Shown here: piece after piece, positions 12,301 through 16,661 of the stretch
How positions within the stretch are numbered: position 1 is the stretch's first letter
Layout: each line of letters begins with the position of its first letter
Source of the DNA: Schoenoplectus triqueter
Lineage: Eukaryota; Streptophyta; Magnoliopsida; Poales; Cyperaceae
Direction: 5' to 3'
Length of the DNA: 16,772 nt
Assembly: GCA_964058805.1 (NCBI GenBank)
Contig: CAXKVV010000540.1
Span: forward strand, 1-16,772
Program-made: the position numbers and the translations under genes
The notes under the pieces: model-generated
Seen by the model: only the letters and a program-made list of their open reading frames with translations
What the model was told of the DNA's origin: nothing
The model's database searches: none

Positions 12301-15300
12301 TTCTATAATTTCAAGAACCTCTATCGTAACCGAAAAAAGTTTAAGCAAATTAGTTAAAGTCTTATAATGAGAAATCCATCGAGTATCACATGGACGTGCA
12401 AAACCCATTTCTTGGTTTAAACCGCTTCCGGTTGAAATCTCTTCATTTGAAATAGCTTCCACAATTTTAATTTTCTGCATCTCACGTAATTGATCAAGTC
12501 TTTTACAAGATGCACTAACAACATTACGTATGCCATTAACCTTTTGAAAGAACAAACAAACTTTTTTATGATTCTTGACCACCGCAACAAGAGTTAATTG
12601 AAGTTGATGTGCAAAACAATGCACATAGTATGCAGACTCATTTTCTCGCAAGATCAATGTTTTAAGACCATTGAACTCTCCTCGCATATTACTAGCACCA
12701 TCATACCCTTGACCACGTAGCCTTAAAATGGTTAGACCGTACTTACCAAATAAACTATCAAGTGCTGCTTTCAATTGGAGGGATGTAGTGTCAGGAACAT
12801 GAACAATACCAATAAATCGTTCGACAACACAACCTATTTTGTTCACAAATCGAATCACAACTGCCATTTGCTCTTTGACTGAGACATCCCTCGACTCATC
12901 AACCATCACAGAAAATAATCCAGCTCCAAGCTCAGCAATTACCTCTTTAATCGTTTCTTCTGCACAAGCATTCGCTATATCCTTTTGAATGATAGGTGCA
13001 ATCAATTTTCGATTTTGAGGAGCATTATCAAGAATCACACCCTTTATTTCTTCATTATGATCTCTCAAAAATCTCAGAAGCTCAATAAAATTTCCTGCAT
13101 TATTAGAGCTTTCAGACTCATTATGTTCACGAAATGCCCAACCCTGCCTCAAAATAAGCCGAATTGTATCTATTGTGGCAGCTAGTTGTATTCGATAATT
13201 CACACCCTCTTTAACACTTTGTCTCTCTATCACAGTATGAATGCTTTGTCTTTGGTTCATCAAATTCATGCATCTCCTATATGCTTCATTATGCAAGCTA
13301 TTATAATCACCAACATGATCATCAAAACCTTTCTTTAATTTCCAACATTTATAACCCTCTCCTACAAAACTAGTTCGTCCACCTGAACCGATATTCTCCG
13401 GTCTAAATAAATAGCAACAAAGACAAAATGCCGCATCTTTAGCAATGCTATACTCCAACCAAGTGTTATATTGACCAAACCAGTCTTTGTTGAATCTTCT
13501 CATTCTACCATTTATGTCTCTTTGCGGAAAATTATAGTCGCTAGGTTGAAATGGACCTTTACCGAGATAAAACCTACGTACACGATCTTGCTCATTTGGG
13601 TTATATTGAGATAGAGGTGGTCTTAAACCTGGATCAGAAGGAGGATCTTCTTCAGCATTATTAATGTAACGAGCCGAATTGGAGCCTATGTTAGACCCAG
13701 TTTGCCTCGACTCTTGTGAACTTGAACCAGTTGAAATTTTAGATGCTTTCTTGAAATACTTGTCCATCCTAAATACTGAAATAAAAATGAAATGAATGCA
13801 TATCATTAAGAGTTCAAGAAGGAATCCATCGAGCATTTGCCAGATGAAGAGTTCAAGGAGGACAAATTGGTTAAATGGGGTGTTGGTTTTACAATTGTGA
13901 TTGTAATTCTGTGGCCAGTGCTTTCACTCTCTGCAAGTAATAATCAAATTTGTTTTCATGTTGCAGTTTTTTCAGATGATTTTTCCATCAAATGATTATA
14001 CTGGCATAATAGTGACTAATAGTCTAATACTATACTTTTGTGTGTGTGTGTGTGTTTTTGTTTGTATTGCAATAGAAAGATATCAGATTTTATTTCTTTA
14101 TTACAGGCGTACAATCAGCTTTCTGTTTTTTTTATTTTTCTTTTGTACCGAATATAAGGAGTAGGTTATTCTTTCTACATTTAGTGTTGTAATTGCTCCT
14201 ACATTAAAATTAAGCTCAGAAGTCAGAATCAATTACCGATGTAATTGCTGCCACATTTATCTCTCCGATTTGAAAAATTCTGCAAAACCTGGCTACTCGT
14301 CGCCTCGTTGGTCTGGCGGAGCCGCGGAGGCGGACTGGCGGAGCCGCAGAGGCTAACCCTGGCGATTCGCGACAGAGGCGGACTGGCGGAGCCGCCGGCC
14401 GCGGAGGCAAACCCTGGCTACTCGTCGGTCTGGCCGTCTGGGCAAACCCTGGCGAAATCGCGTCTGGTCTGGGCGTCTGGCGAAATCGCGTCTGGCGAAA
14501 GAAAAAACGAAACAGCTGCCCAGGTTTGGCGAAATCGCGTCTGGCGAGTCGCGAAGAAGCCCGCCTCCGTCTGGCGAAAGAAAAAACGAAACAGCATACG
14601 TCTGGGCCTGGCGAAATCGCGAAATCGCGAGTGGAGAATCGCGAAAGCCCAGCTGCCCAGGCGAGTCGCGAAGAAGCCCAGAAGCCAGTGGAGATATAAT
14701 TTTATCTCTTTGAGCGGGCCGTGGATCAGAGGGGGGCCGGATTTAAATCCAGGGGGGGGCCAACCTTTAAATTTGAAGCCCAAAGCCTTAATTTTTAAAA
14801 TTCAGGGGGGGGCAGCTGCCCCCCCCTGGTATACAGTAAATCCGCCCCTGAACAGTAGCAATTCAGTCTTAATAGTGACTTGCGATACAAGAAGCTTTGA
14901 CAGACCACCACCACCAACAAAGAAAAACCGCACAGCCTTTACTCCTTTAGTCCCAAGCAAGTTGGGTAGGCTATAAATGAAACCCAACCAGAGTAAGACC
15001 TGAAAAATCAAGACCCTATATTACCCAATCTTGGAGTGATTTCAACCTGAAAATTGCCTGCTTTGAATGATCCAACGCCAGAAGTACCTGAATTCGGGTA
15101 ATTGTGAGCACAAAATGTCCTGAGAACCGAACTTGGGCTGAATTGGATTGAGCCTGTCCAACCTGTCCATGTTGCCACCACTAGGTAAAGTAGGATTAAT
15201 CAATGATCTGTATATCGGGGTAGTACAAGTATCAGGTGTTTTGGGTGGACTGAACCACCTTAATGAGATCTGATTGGTAATGCTAGTTTTTTTCTTTATT

Positions 15301-15433
15301 AACTTGTAGTATTTTATTCAAGTTTTTTTTAAAAAAAAAATCTCTGTAACTGTATATTGACCTTTTATTCTATTTGTTCTCCCAGGCCGCGATGGAGAAA
15401 GTGTATCTGCCTGATGAAATGGATGATGAGTAA
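265..15433 (+). CDS. CDC27B: CDC27B/HOBBIT (APC3), TPR subunit of the anaphase-promoting complex; 5'-partial, 15 exons
   Basis: CDC27/APC3 is a TPR scaffold subunit of the APC/C, the nuclear ubiquitin ligase that targets cyclins and securin. Its C-terminal TPR superhelix binds the C-terminal Ile-Arg tails of activators (CDC20/CCS52 type) and of APC10; this is family knowledge. Joined exons: 265-337, 1046-1155, 1495-1541, 1649-1746, 2513-2748, 3119-3274, 5199-5424, 5718-5953, 7485-7550, 7966-8085, 8546-8622, 9159-9278, 9708-9927, 10272-10553, 15386-15433. They total 2115 nt, all GT-AG with matching phases, giving 704 residues and TAA. Conserved landmarks include [37 protein letters not shown], the [17 protein letters not shown] block, [24 protein letters not shown] and [16 protein letters not shown]. 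The N-terminal TPR part covers residues 1-110 and the low-complexity linker about 110-380. The C-terminal TPR array covers about 389-695. The first ~35 residues are missing only because the window starts late. The plant B-type (HOBBIT) assignment is from overall resemblance; a CDC27A origin is less likely. Confidence 0.95.
338..1045 (+). other. intron 1 (in-window numbering)
   Basis: AT-rich, 708 bp, GT-AG. Contains homopolymer and pyrimidine runs only. I see no gene, terminal repeat or repeated unit. Confidence 0.85.
1046..1155 (+). CDS. CDC27B: CDC27B exon (window exon 2)
   Basis: Completes the Gly codon, then reads [20 protein letters not shown] and [16 protein letters not shown], a TPR helix pair followed by the conserved CP-NEP loop. 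The acceptor at 1044-1045 (gatcaag) is weak because it lacks a clean pyrimidine run just before the AG, but it is the one that keeps frame. The donor is gtacaa. Confidence 0.9.
1156..1494 (+). other. intron 2
   Basis: AT-rich, 339 bp, GT-AG. Nothing beyond ordinary intron sequence is visible. Confidence 0.85.
1495..1541 (+). CDS. CDC27B: CDC27B exon (window exon 3)
   Basis: Short 47-nt exon reading [15 protein letters not shown] plus two bases of an Arg codon. The motif is a hallmark of plant CDC27B. Borders are ttggtag and gttact. Confidence 0.93.
1649..1746 (+). CDS. CDC27B: CDC27B exon (window exon 4)
   Basis: Reads (R)[20 protein letters not shown] then [12 protein letters not shown]. 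This is the TPR in which the family has an R-K-AA-F--AL-DPLLW-AYEELC pattern. Borders are aaccatag and gttggt. It ends one base into a Gly codon. Confidence 0.94.
1747..2512 (+). other. intron 4
   Basis: AT-rich, 766 bp, GT-AG. No coding or repeat signal that I can support. Confidence 0.85.
2513..2748 (+). CDS. CDC27B: CDC27B exon (window exon 5), linker start
   Basis: Begins (G)[20 protein letters not shown], which leads out of the TPR block, and then becomes Ser/Thr/Asn-rich. It ends near the conserved short motif [10 protein letters not shown] (family: YNTPSP). The rest is poorly conserved linker, so the call rests on phase, splice borders (ttattcag and gttagc) and the two end motifs. Confidence 0.88.
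2749..3118 (+). other. intron 5
   Basis: 370 bp, GT-AG. Nothing else seen, apart from the alternative in-frame acceptor 6 bp upstream of the chosen one. Confidence 0.8.
3119..3274 (+). CDS. CDC27B: CDC27B exon (window exon 6), linker
   Basis: Reads [14 protein letters not shown]... and ends [15 protein letters not shown], matching the family pattern APPPL-RN ... RRK-VDE-KLRK. The donor is gtatct. An upstream acceptor (ataaag at 3110-3112) would add Phe-Gln without changing frame, so the start could be 3113. I chose the ttcag acceptor at 3116-3118 because it follows a better pyrimidine context. Confidence 0.88.
3275..5198 (+). other. intron 6, 1.9 kb, with a probable repeat remnant
   Basis: GT-AG intron between linker exons 6 and 7, much longer than its neighbours in this half of the gene. 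Its middle part (about 3740-4740) differs in texture and may be an old insertion, described separately. The flanks are ordinary AT-rich intron. Confidence 0.85.
3740..4740. repeat. probable degenerate transposon remnant in intron 6 (type unresolved)
   Basis: From a boundary near 'ttcgtcgcaaccgcacaaac' (3767-3786) onward, the sequence loses the T-rich intron texture. It carries more balanced blocks such as the 4140-4440 stretch, which is open over 94 codons on the + strand but has no recognisable protein. This resembles decayed non-coding parts of plant retroelements. I found no terminal repeat pair or target duplication, so the limits are approximate and the class unknown. Confidence 0.35.
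5199..5424 (+). CDS. CDC27B: CDC27B exon (window exon 7), linker
   Basis: Starts [18 protein letters not shown] and ends [20 protein letters not shown](G). This aligns with the family pattern (I/V)S-RLF-SG-RRS-R ... LRSVT-RKG ... N-DEG. The middle is rich in Asn, Ser and Pro, like an unstructured, phosphorylatable linker (inference). Borders are ttttgcag and gtacct. Confidence 0.9.
5718..5953 (+). CDS. CDC27B: CDC27B exon (window exon 8), linker to C-terminal TPR
   Basis: Starts (G)[15 protein letters not shown]. It ends [20 protein letters not shown] then YKSQ, which is the conserved entry into the C-terminal TPR array (family: LL--LGEG-RLS---CQ). Borders are aatttag and gtctga. Confidence 0.92.
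6141..6148. repeat. 8-bp target site duplication, left copy (MITE)
   Basis: GGTATAAC lies directly before the CATAGA terminus. The identical octamer follows the other terminus at 6756-6763. Confidence 0.75.
6175..6239. repeat. 25-bp direct repeat pair in the MITE left subterminal zone
   Basis: The 25 bases at 6175-6199 recur exactly at 6215-6239 (40-bp period). Each copy is AGATACGAATCTTACG followed by ATACGATAC. Confidence 0.9.
6681..6745. repeat. CGATAC/CGATTC array in the MITE right subterminal zone
   Basis: Repeated CGATAC, CACGATAC and ACGATTC units fill this stretch. They lie in the same orientation as those at the left end, not inverted. Confidence 0.8.
6756..6763. repeat. 8-bp target site duplication, right copy (MITE)
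   Basis: GGTATAAC, identical to 6141-6148, directly after the CTATG terminus. Confidence 0.75.
6958..7055. repeat. inverted and direct repeats of CTTAAGTATCATG
   Basis: CTTAAGTATCA at 6958-6968 and its exact reverse complement at 6978-6988 flank a 9-base loop (TGGGGTACC). The 13-mer CTTAAGTATCATG occurs three times, at 6958, 6983 and 7033. The copies at 6958 and 7033 are both followed by a G-run and GTACCTG. This may be part of another small insertion, but no outer boundaries are evident. Confidence 0.75.
7114..7125. repeat. (G)12 homopolymer
   Basis: Twelve consecutive G bases inside intron 8, after ACCTGA. The length is prone to polymorphism and sequencing error. Confidence 0.9.
7485..7550 (+). 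CDS. CDC27B: CDC27B exon (window exon 9), C-terminal TPR
   Basis: A 22-codon exon reading [20 protein letters not shown] then IQ. This is the family's EAL--Y--L---H-NTGWVL-Q TPR helix. It is in phase 0 at both ends, with borders gagcag and gtaata. Confidence 0.95.
7551..7965 (+). other. intron 9
   Basis: 415 bp, T-rich, GT-AG. No other feature seen. Confidence 0.85.
7966..8085 (+). CDS. CDC27B: CDC27B exon (window exon 10), C-terminal TPR
   Basis: A 40-codon exon beginning [20 protein letters not shown] and ending [12 protein letters not shown], the invariant GKAYFE-----A---F and EGMD-YSTVL- motifs of CDC27. Borders are tatgtag and gtaagc. Confidence 0.96.
8086..8545 (+). other. intron 10
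   Basis: 460 bp, GT-AG, AT-rich. No other feature seen. Confidence 0.85.
8546..8622 (+). CDS. CDC27B: CDC27B exon (window exon 11), C-terminal TPR
   Basis: Reads [20 protein letters not shown] then LSPQT and two bases of a Trp codon that is completed by the next exon. Family pattern: HL--DM-LSYLA-EL---DRL-P--WC. Borders are tttacag and gtattc. Confidence 0.95.
8623..9158 (+). other. intron 11
   Basis: 536 bp, GT-AG. It splits a Trp codon (TG|G). The first ~130 bases stay open in the exon frame, but the reading leaves the family pattern at the donor, so this is intron. Confidence 0.88.
9159..9278 (+). CDS. CDC27B: CDC27B exon (window exon 12), C-terminal TPR
   Basis: Completes Trp, then reads [20 protein letters not shown] and ends [10 protein letters not shown](E). 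This is the most conserved TPR stretch of CDC27 (WC-GNC-S-QK-H--A---F-RA-QL-P--AY-HTLCGHE). Borders are atcacag and gtatac. Confidence 0.97.
9279..9707 (+). other. intron 12
   Basis: 429 bp, GT-AG, splitting the Glu codon of the CGHE-Y motif. No other feature seen. Confidence 0.88.
9708..9927 (+). CDS. CDC27B: CDC27B exon (window exon 13), C-terminal TPR
   Basis: Completes Glu, then reads [40 protein letters not shown] and [14 protein letters not shown]. These are two tandem TPR units whose residues in this family form the activator-tail-binding groove (family knowledge). Borders are gtgatag and gtatgc. Confidence 0.97.
9928..10271 (+). other. intron 13
   Basis: 344 bp, GT-AG. No other feature seen. 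Confidence 0.85.
10272..10553 (+). CDS. CDC27B: CDC27B exon (window exon 14), last TPR units
   Basis: A 94-codon exon from [20 protein letters not shown] through [20 protein letters not shown] to [12 protein letters not shown]. Family pattern: LPLY-KA-IL--L-----AL--L--L---P-ES-V--LMG-IYK----H-KAM--FG-ALDL-PP--D---IKAA. Borders are cttttcag and gtacct. Confidence 0.96.
10770..11210. repeat. possible old repeat, left flank of the hAT insertion
   Basis: Compared with the gene's other introns this stretch is less AT-rich. It carries recurring short units of the AACCTGA/ACCTGA type around 11040-11150, a texture common in decayed plant transposons. The flank beyond the hAT element (14859-15184) has a similar texture (ACCTGAA, CAACCTG), so the hAT may have landed in an older repeat. 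No ends were identified. Confidence 0.3.
11211..11218. repeat. 8-bp target site duplication, left copy (hAT)
   Basis: AACAGTAG immediately before the CATGGGCGGAT terminus, identical to 14851-14858. Confidence 0.9.
11383..13767 (-). CDS. hAT transposase, TTF-type/DUF4371/hAT-dimerisation (ZMYM1-like), 794 aa
   Basis: Cut-and-paste DNA transposase related to plant proteins annotated 'zinc finger MYM-type protein 1-like'. I start at [10 protein letters not shown], the usual beginning of this family; the frame stays open 23 codons further upstream, but that part looks like intron. A Ser-rich N-terminus is followed by [17 protein letters not shown]. The TTF-type zinc-binding region (about 65-160) has [20 protein letters not shown] and a downstream His pair. 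A DUF4371-like part of the RNase H core follows (about 160-400). Probable catalytic residues are D290 (VMVDESRD), D356 ([10 protein letters not shown]) and E731 ([10 protein letters not shown]). C384/H387 form the CxxH motif (HCFAHQL), and R463-W464 lie in CDTRWISH. The C-terminal hAT dimerisation region includes [17 protein letters not shown] and ends [11 protein letters not shown]. There is no internal stop or frameshift and the length is normal, so it may be functional. Confidence 0.93.
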   Translation of the reverse strand: MDKYFKKASKISTGSSSQESRQTGSNIGSNSARYINNAEEDPPSDPGLRPPLSQYNPNEQDRVRRFYLGKGPFQPSDYNFPQRDINGRMRRFNKDWFGQYNTWLEYSIAKDAAFCLCCYLFRPENIGSGGRTSFVGEGYKCWKLKKGFDDHVGDYNSLHNEAYRRCMNLMNQRQSIHTVIERQSVKEGVNYRIQLAATIDTIRLILRQGWAFREHNESESSNNAGNFIELLRFLRDHNEEIKGVILDNAPQNRKLIAPIIQKDIANACAEETIKEVIAELGAGLFSVMVDESRDVSVKEQMAVVIRFVNKIGCVVERFIGIVHVPDTTSLQLKAALDSLFGKYGLTILRLRGQGYDGASNMRGEFNGLKTLILRENESAYYVHCFAHQLQLTLVAVVKNHKKVCLFFQKVNGIRNVVSASCKRLDQLREMQKIKIVEAISNEEISTGSGLNQEMGFARPCDTRWISHYKTLTNLLKLFSVTIEVLEIIEEDGKDVEKQAEASGFVEEMRTFDFVFICHLMHKSLGITYDLSQALQRKSQDVVNAMCLVGIAKVRLQKLRDSGWTLLFQEVCAFCEKHNIEIPNMEGVRHCTRRVRTDVTNLHYYRVDLFYTVIDMQLQELNGRFVETTTELLMCMSCLDPNNSFSAFNIDKLLKLAKFYPSDFSEWELSILENQLENYHLDMQSNSDFLEVKEMDELSQKLVEKKKHIIYPLVYKLLTLALILPVTTASVERAFSAMNVVKEASRNKMGDQWLNDCLVTYIERDLFKNVDNERIMQRFQNMKTRRGRLDLSSTS
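13834..13936 (+). pseudogene. captured fragment resembling a plant DUR3 urea/H+ symporter exon
   Basis: Opposite to the transposase, 34 codons read [12 protein letters not shown], then [20 protein letters not shown] and SA. The second part is a hydrophobic membrane segment. From memory of the family it closely resembles the late transmembrane region of plant DUR3 (pattern AKAWIVKWG--FT--IV--WPVLSLPA); the RAKAWI part between L and VKWG would be missing here. The frame stops soon after, at 13990-13992. The sequence after codon GCA reads A|GTAATA, like an exon/intron border whose last G became A, which would mean genomic rather than mRNA capture (inference). It lies inside the hAT element, within the putative 5'-UTR intron. 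It is too short to be functional. The DUR3 identification is moderately sure. Confidence 0.55.
14039..14054. repeat. (TG)8 microsatellite
   Basis: Eight TG units, followed by T-rich sequence, inside the hAT element. Confidence 0.9.
14297..14690. repeat. GC-rich block of diverged tandem units inside the hAT element
   Basis: Strikingly GC-rich against AT-rich surroundings. It is made of recurring CTGGCGAAATCGCG, CTGGCGGAGCCGC and TCGCGAAGAAGCCC units. A 28-bp stretch at 14489-14516 recurs exactly at 14568-14595. A 20-bp stretch, GGCGAGTCGCGAAGAAGCCC, occurs at 14543-14562 and 14660-14679. By position it would form the untranslated first exon and/or promoter of the minus-strand transposase, and may hold transposase-binding repeats. 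Long open frames across it on both strands are products of GC-rich, stop-poor repeats, not genes. Confidence 0.8.
14803..14828. repeat. 26-bp perfect palindrome (CA-G8-CAGCTG-C8-TG), hAT subterminal
   Basis: Perfectly self-complementary, centred at 14815/14816, and 22 bp inside the right terminus. The related TIR-proximal region at the left end is degenerate and lacks the palindrome. Confidence 0.9.
14851..14858. repeat. 8-bp target site duplication, right copy (hAT)
   Basis: AACAGTAG, identical to 11211-11218, directly after the CCGCCCCTG terminus. The match runs on for two more bases (CA) because the target happens to continue with the same letters as the element end. Confidence 0.9.
14859..15184 (-). 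repeat. possible old repeat, right flank of the hAT insertion, with a SINE-like 3' end motif
   Basis: Read on the minus strand, 14904-14971 goes GCCTACCCAACTTGCTTGGG, then ACTAAAGG, then a TTTGTTGGTGGTGGTGG tail. From memory this resembles the 3' ends of some plant SINE-type repeats with TTG-rich tails. Minus-strand sequence at 15184 begins CCTAGTGGTGGCAACATGG, similar to the GGTGGCAA start at 16671. Class and limits are uncertain. Confidence 0.35.
15386..15433 (+). CDS. CDC27B: CDC27B terminal exon (window exon 15) with stop
   Basis: Fifteen codons, [15 protein letters not shown], then TAA. The IK|AAMEKL--PDE-DE join across the intron is the expected C-terminus of the protein, which supports this tiny exon despite the 4.8-kb intron before it. 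The acceptor is ttctcccag. Confidence 0.93.
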   Translation, partial: AAMEKVYLPDEMDDE

Positions 15434-15740
15434 GAACACCTTTATGAATGTTAAGAGGAGACCATCAAAATTACAACTCTGTACTTTGCTCGAATCATGA
15501 AGCAGCTTAACGATGTAGACTGCACATAATTTGACGGACAAAGGTGGAGGGAGATAAAAGGAAGAATTGGCTCCCTTTCTGATGTTTTGCAGGGTTAGAT
15601 TTAGATTATTTTATTTGTAGGATTTGGCTTTAAGAGGCTAGAAATTTTTGAGGCAAAGAGAATTGAGATGGTATATTATCTCATAGTTTTGGCCTCGAGG
15701 TATCCTGTTTTAAAATAAACATAATTATGTGCAATCAGTT
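15434..15740 (+). other. CDC27B 3' UTR (approximate)
   Basis: Follows the TAA stop. An AATAAA at 15714-15719 suggests cleavage shortly after. A second AATAAA at 15922-15927 could define a longer form. The end is an estimate. Confidence 0.6.
15714..15719 (+). promoter_or_regulatory. candidate polyadenylation signal (AATAAA)
   Basis: Exact AATAAA about 280 bp after the stop codon, a normal plant 3'-UTR length. A second copy lies at 15922-15927. Plant signals are loose, so this is only a candidate. Confidence 0.45.
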
Positions 15741-16661
15741 GAATTAATTTAATTTTGGTGTCATGTGTATAGTAGGACACTAGAATTTTTTTTTTTAAAT
15801 ATGTTTCTCTTTCCCTGTTGTCTTTTTATTTTGGCATGGCTCTGATTGGGTGGTTCAGTAATTGTTGCATTGCATTAAAGCTGGACCTGCTAATCTAGAA
15901 TTAATATATGTTTTAGGGATTAATAAATGTCTGAAATGACTGAATTTTGTGGCATTGTTTTTGTTTGTTTACTAAAACAAAATATGAATATTGCCTGGTC
16001 CACAGCAATGGTGGATAACTGCTCTTGCTTGCATATCAAGTTGCGAACTTGATATGACATTATTATGTTGGCGGCACATGGACCCAGAATGATTACGCTA
16101 GTTTGTAGTTTTACAACAAAGTATATTAAGGTTCTGATATTTTAAAAATAATAATATCGTGATTTAGTAACCGTATAAGATAAGTAATTTATTGCTTTAT
16201 ATAATTTGTTAAATTTAAGAATAATGAGAAAATATATTGGCAGTAACAATGAGCTATAATATGGTTGTTATGGGAAATGGTACTTTCGGATATCAGCAAG
16301 GATTGGGACTCGTTGACAAATCAAAAGAGTACTATAATCGGAATATAAATTAGATACTATTTGTAATAGAACTATAAAATTGTTATCCTTTTTTCGCTTG
16401 AAAAGTAATTGACAGAGCCTGCCGATGTTTTTATTATTGAAAAAGCAAAAATACATCTTGCATCGTTCAGCATACACACGTGTTTCCTGAATTTCTGGCA
16501 AAGATTTTTATTCTTGCTTCAACTATTGAAAAGCGTTGTATGTACCAAAGTAAAAAAAAAACTCTGATATGGTTTTGATAAAATATTCGTCAAAGCAGTA
16601 ACGGAATAAGGACGGATGCAAAAGCTGAAAAATGCTCCACTGCCATTTTGTATAACTGTTC
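15741..16661. other. intergenic AT-rich region downstream of CDC27B
   Basis: No convincing gene on either strand. The longest open frames are short and have no recognisable motif. It may include an extended 3' UTR up to about 15950. Confidence 0.7.

Larger units (their letters stand above)
13776..14236 (-). other. putative 5'-UTR intron of the transposase gene
   Basis: On the minus strand, a possible donor (ACATCG|GTAATTG, GT at 14236-14235) and a good acceptor (TTTTTATTTCAG ending at 13776) bracket 461 bp. This places the ATG nine bases into the next exon. The pattern fits a GC-rich untranslated first exon. It is an inference from splice-site appearance only. Confidence 0.45.
11219..14850 (-). 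mobile_element. complete hAT-superfamily transposon, 3632 bp, probably autonomous structure
   Basis: The left terminus is CATGGGCGGAT. The right terminus, read inward on the other strand, is CAGGGGCGGAT (10 of 11 match). The element is flanked by the exact octamer AACAGTAG. An 8-bp duplication and CAGGGGCGGA-type ends are characteristic of a widespread plant hAT group. It encodes a transposase on the minus strand (11383-13767), has a GC-rich repeated block and a G8/C8 palindrome near the right end, and includes a host-gene-like fragment at 13834-13936. The exact target duplication and open transposase suggest a fairly recent insertion. It sits antisense to CDC27B within the last intron. Confidence 0.92.
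10554..15385 (+). other. last intron, 4.8 kb, interrupted by a complete hAT element
   Basis: This GT-AG intron separates exon 14 from the 15-codon terminal exon. A 3632-bp hAT element (11219-14850) accounts for most of it. The remaining ~1.2 kb contains possible older repeat sequence on both sides. Retention would add about 70 residues before a TGA at 10764-10766. Confidence 0.9.

Noticed and set aside
13768..13836. Upstream extension of the transposase by 23 codons
   Set aside because: This part lies in the probable 5'-UTR intron. Family members start at the MDK-F motif, and an acceptor (TTTCAG) sits just before that ATG.
14418..14783. 121-codon open frame on the minus strand over the same GC-rich block
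   Set aside because: Same cause. Repetitive Arg/Phe-rich translation without a domain, and likely untranslated leader of the transposase.
14245..14976. 243-codon open frame on the + strand across the hAT right end
   Set aside because: It runs through GC-rich tandem repeats, the G-runs, the palindrome, the terminal repeat and then flanking DNA. No protein motif is present, and the residue pattern simply repeats the DNA units.
16268..16501. 77-codon minus-strand frame downstream of the gene
   Set aside because: No motif, AT-rich low-complexity translation, and no promoter or partner exon visible.
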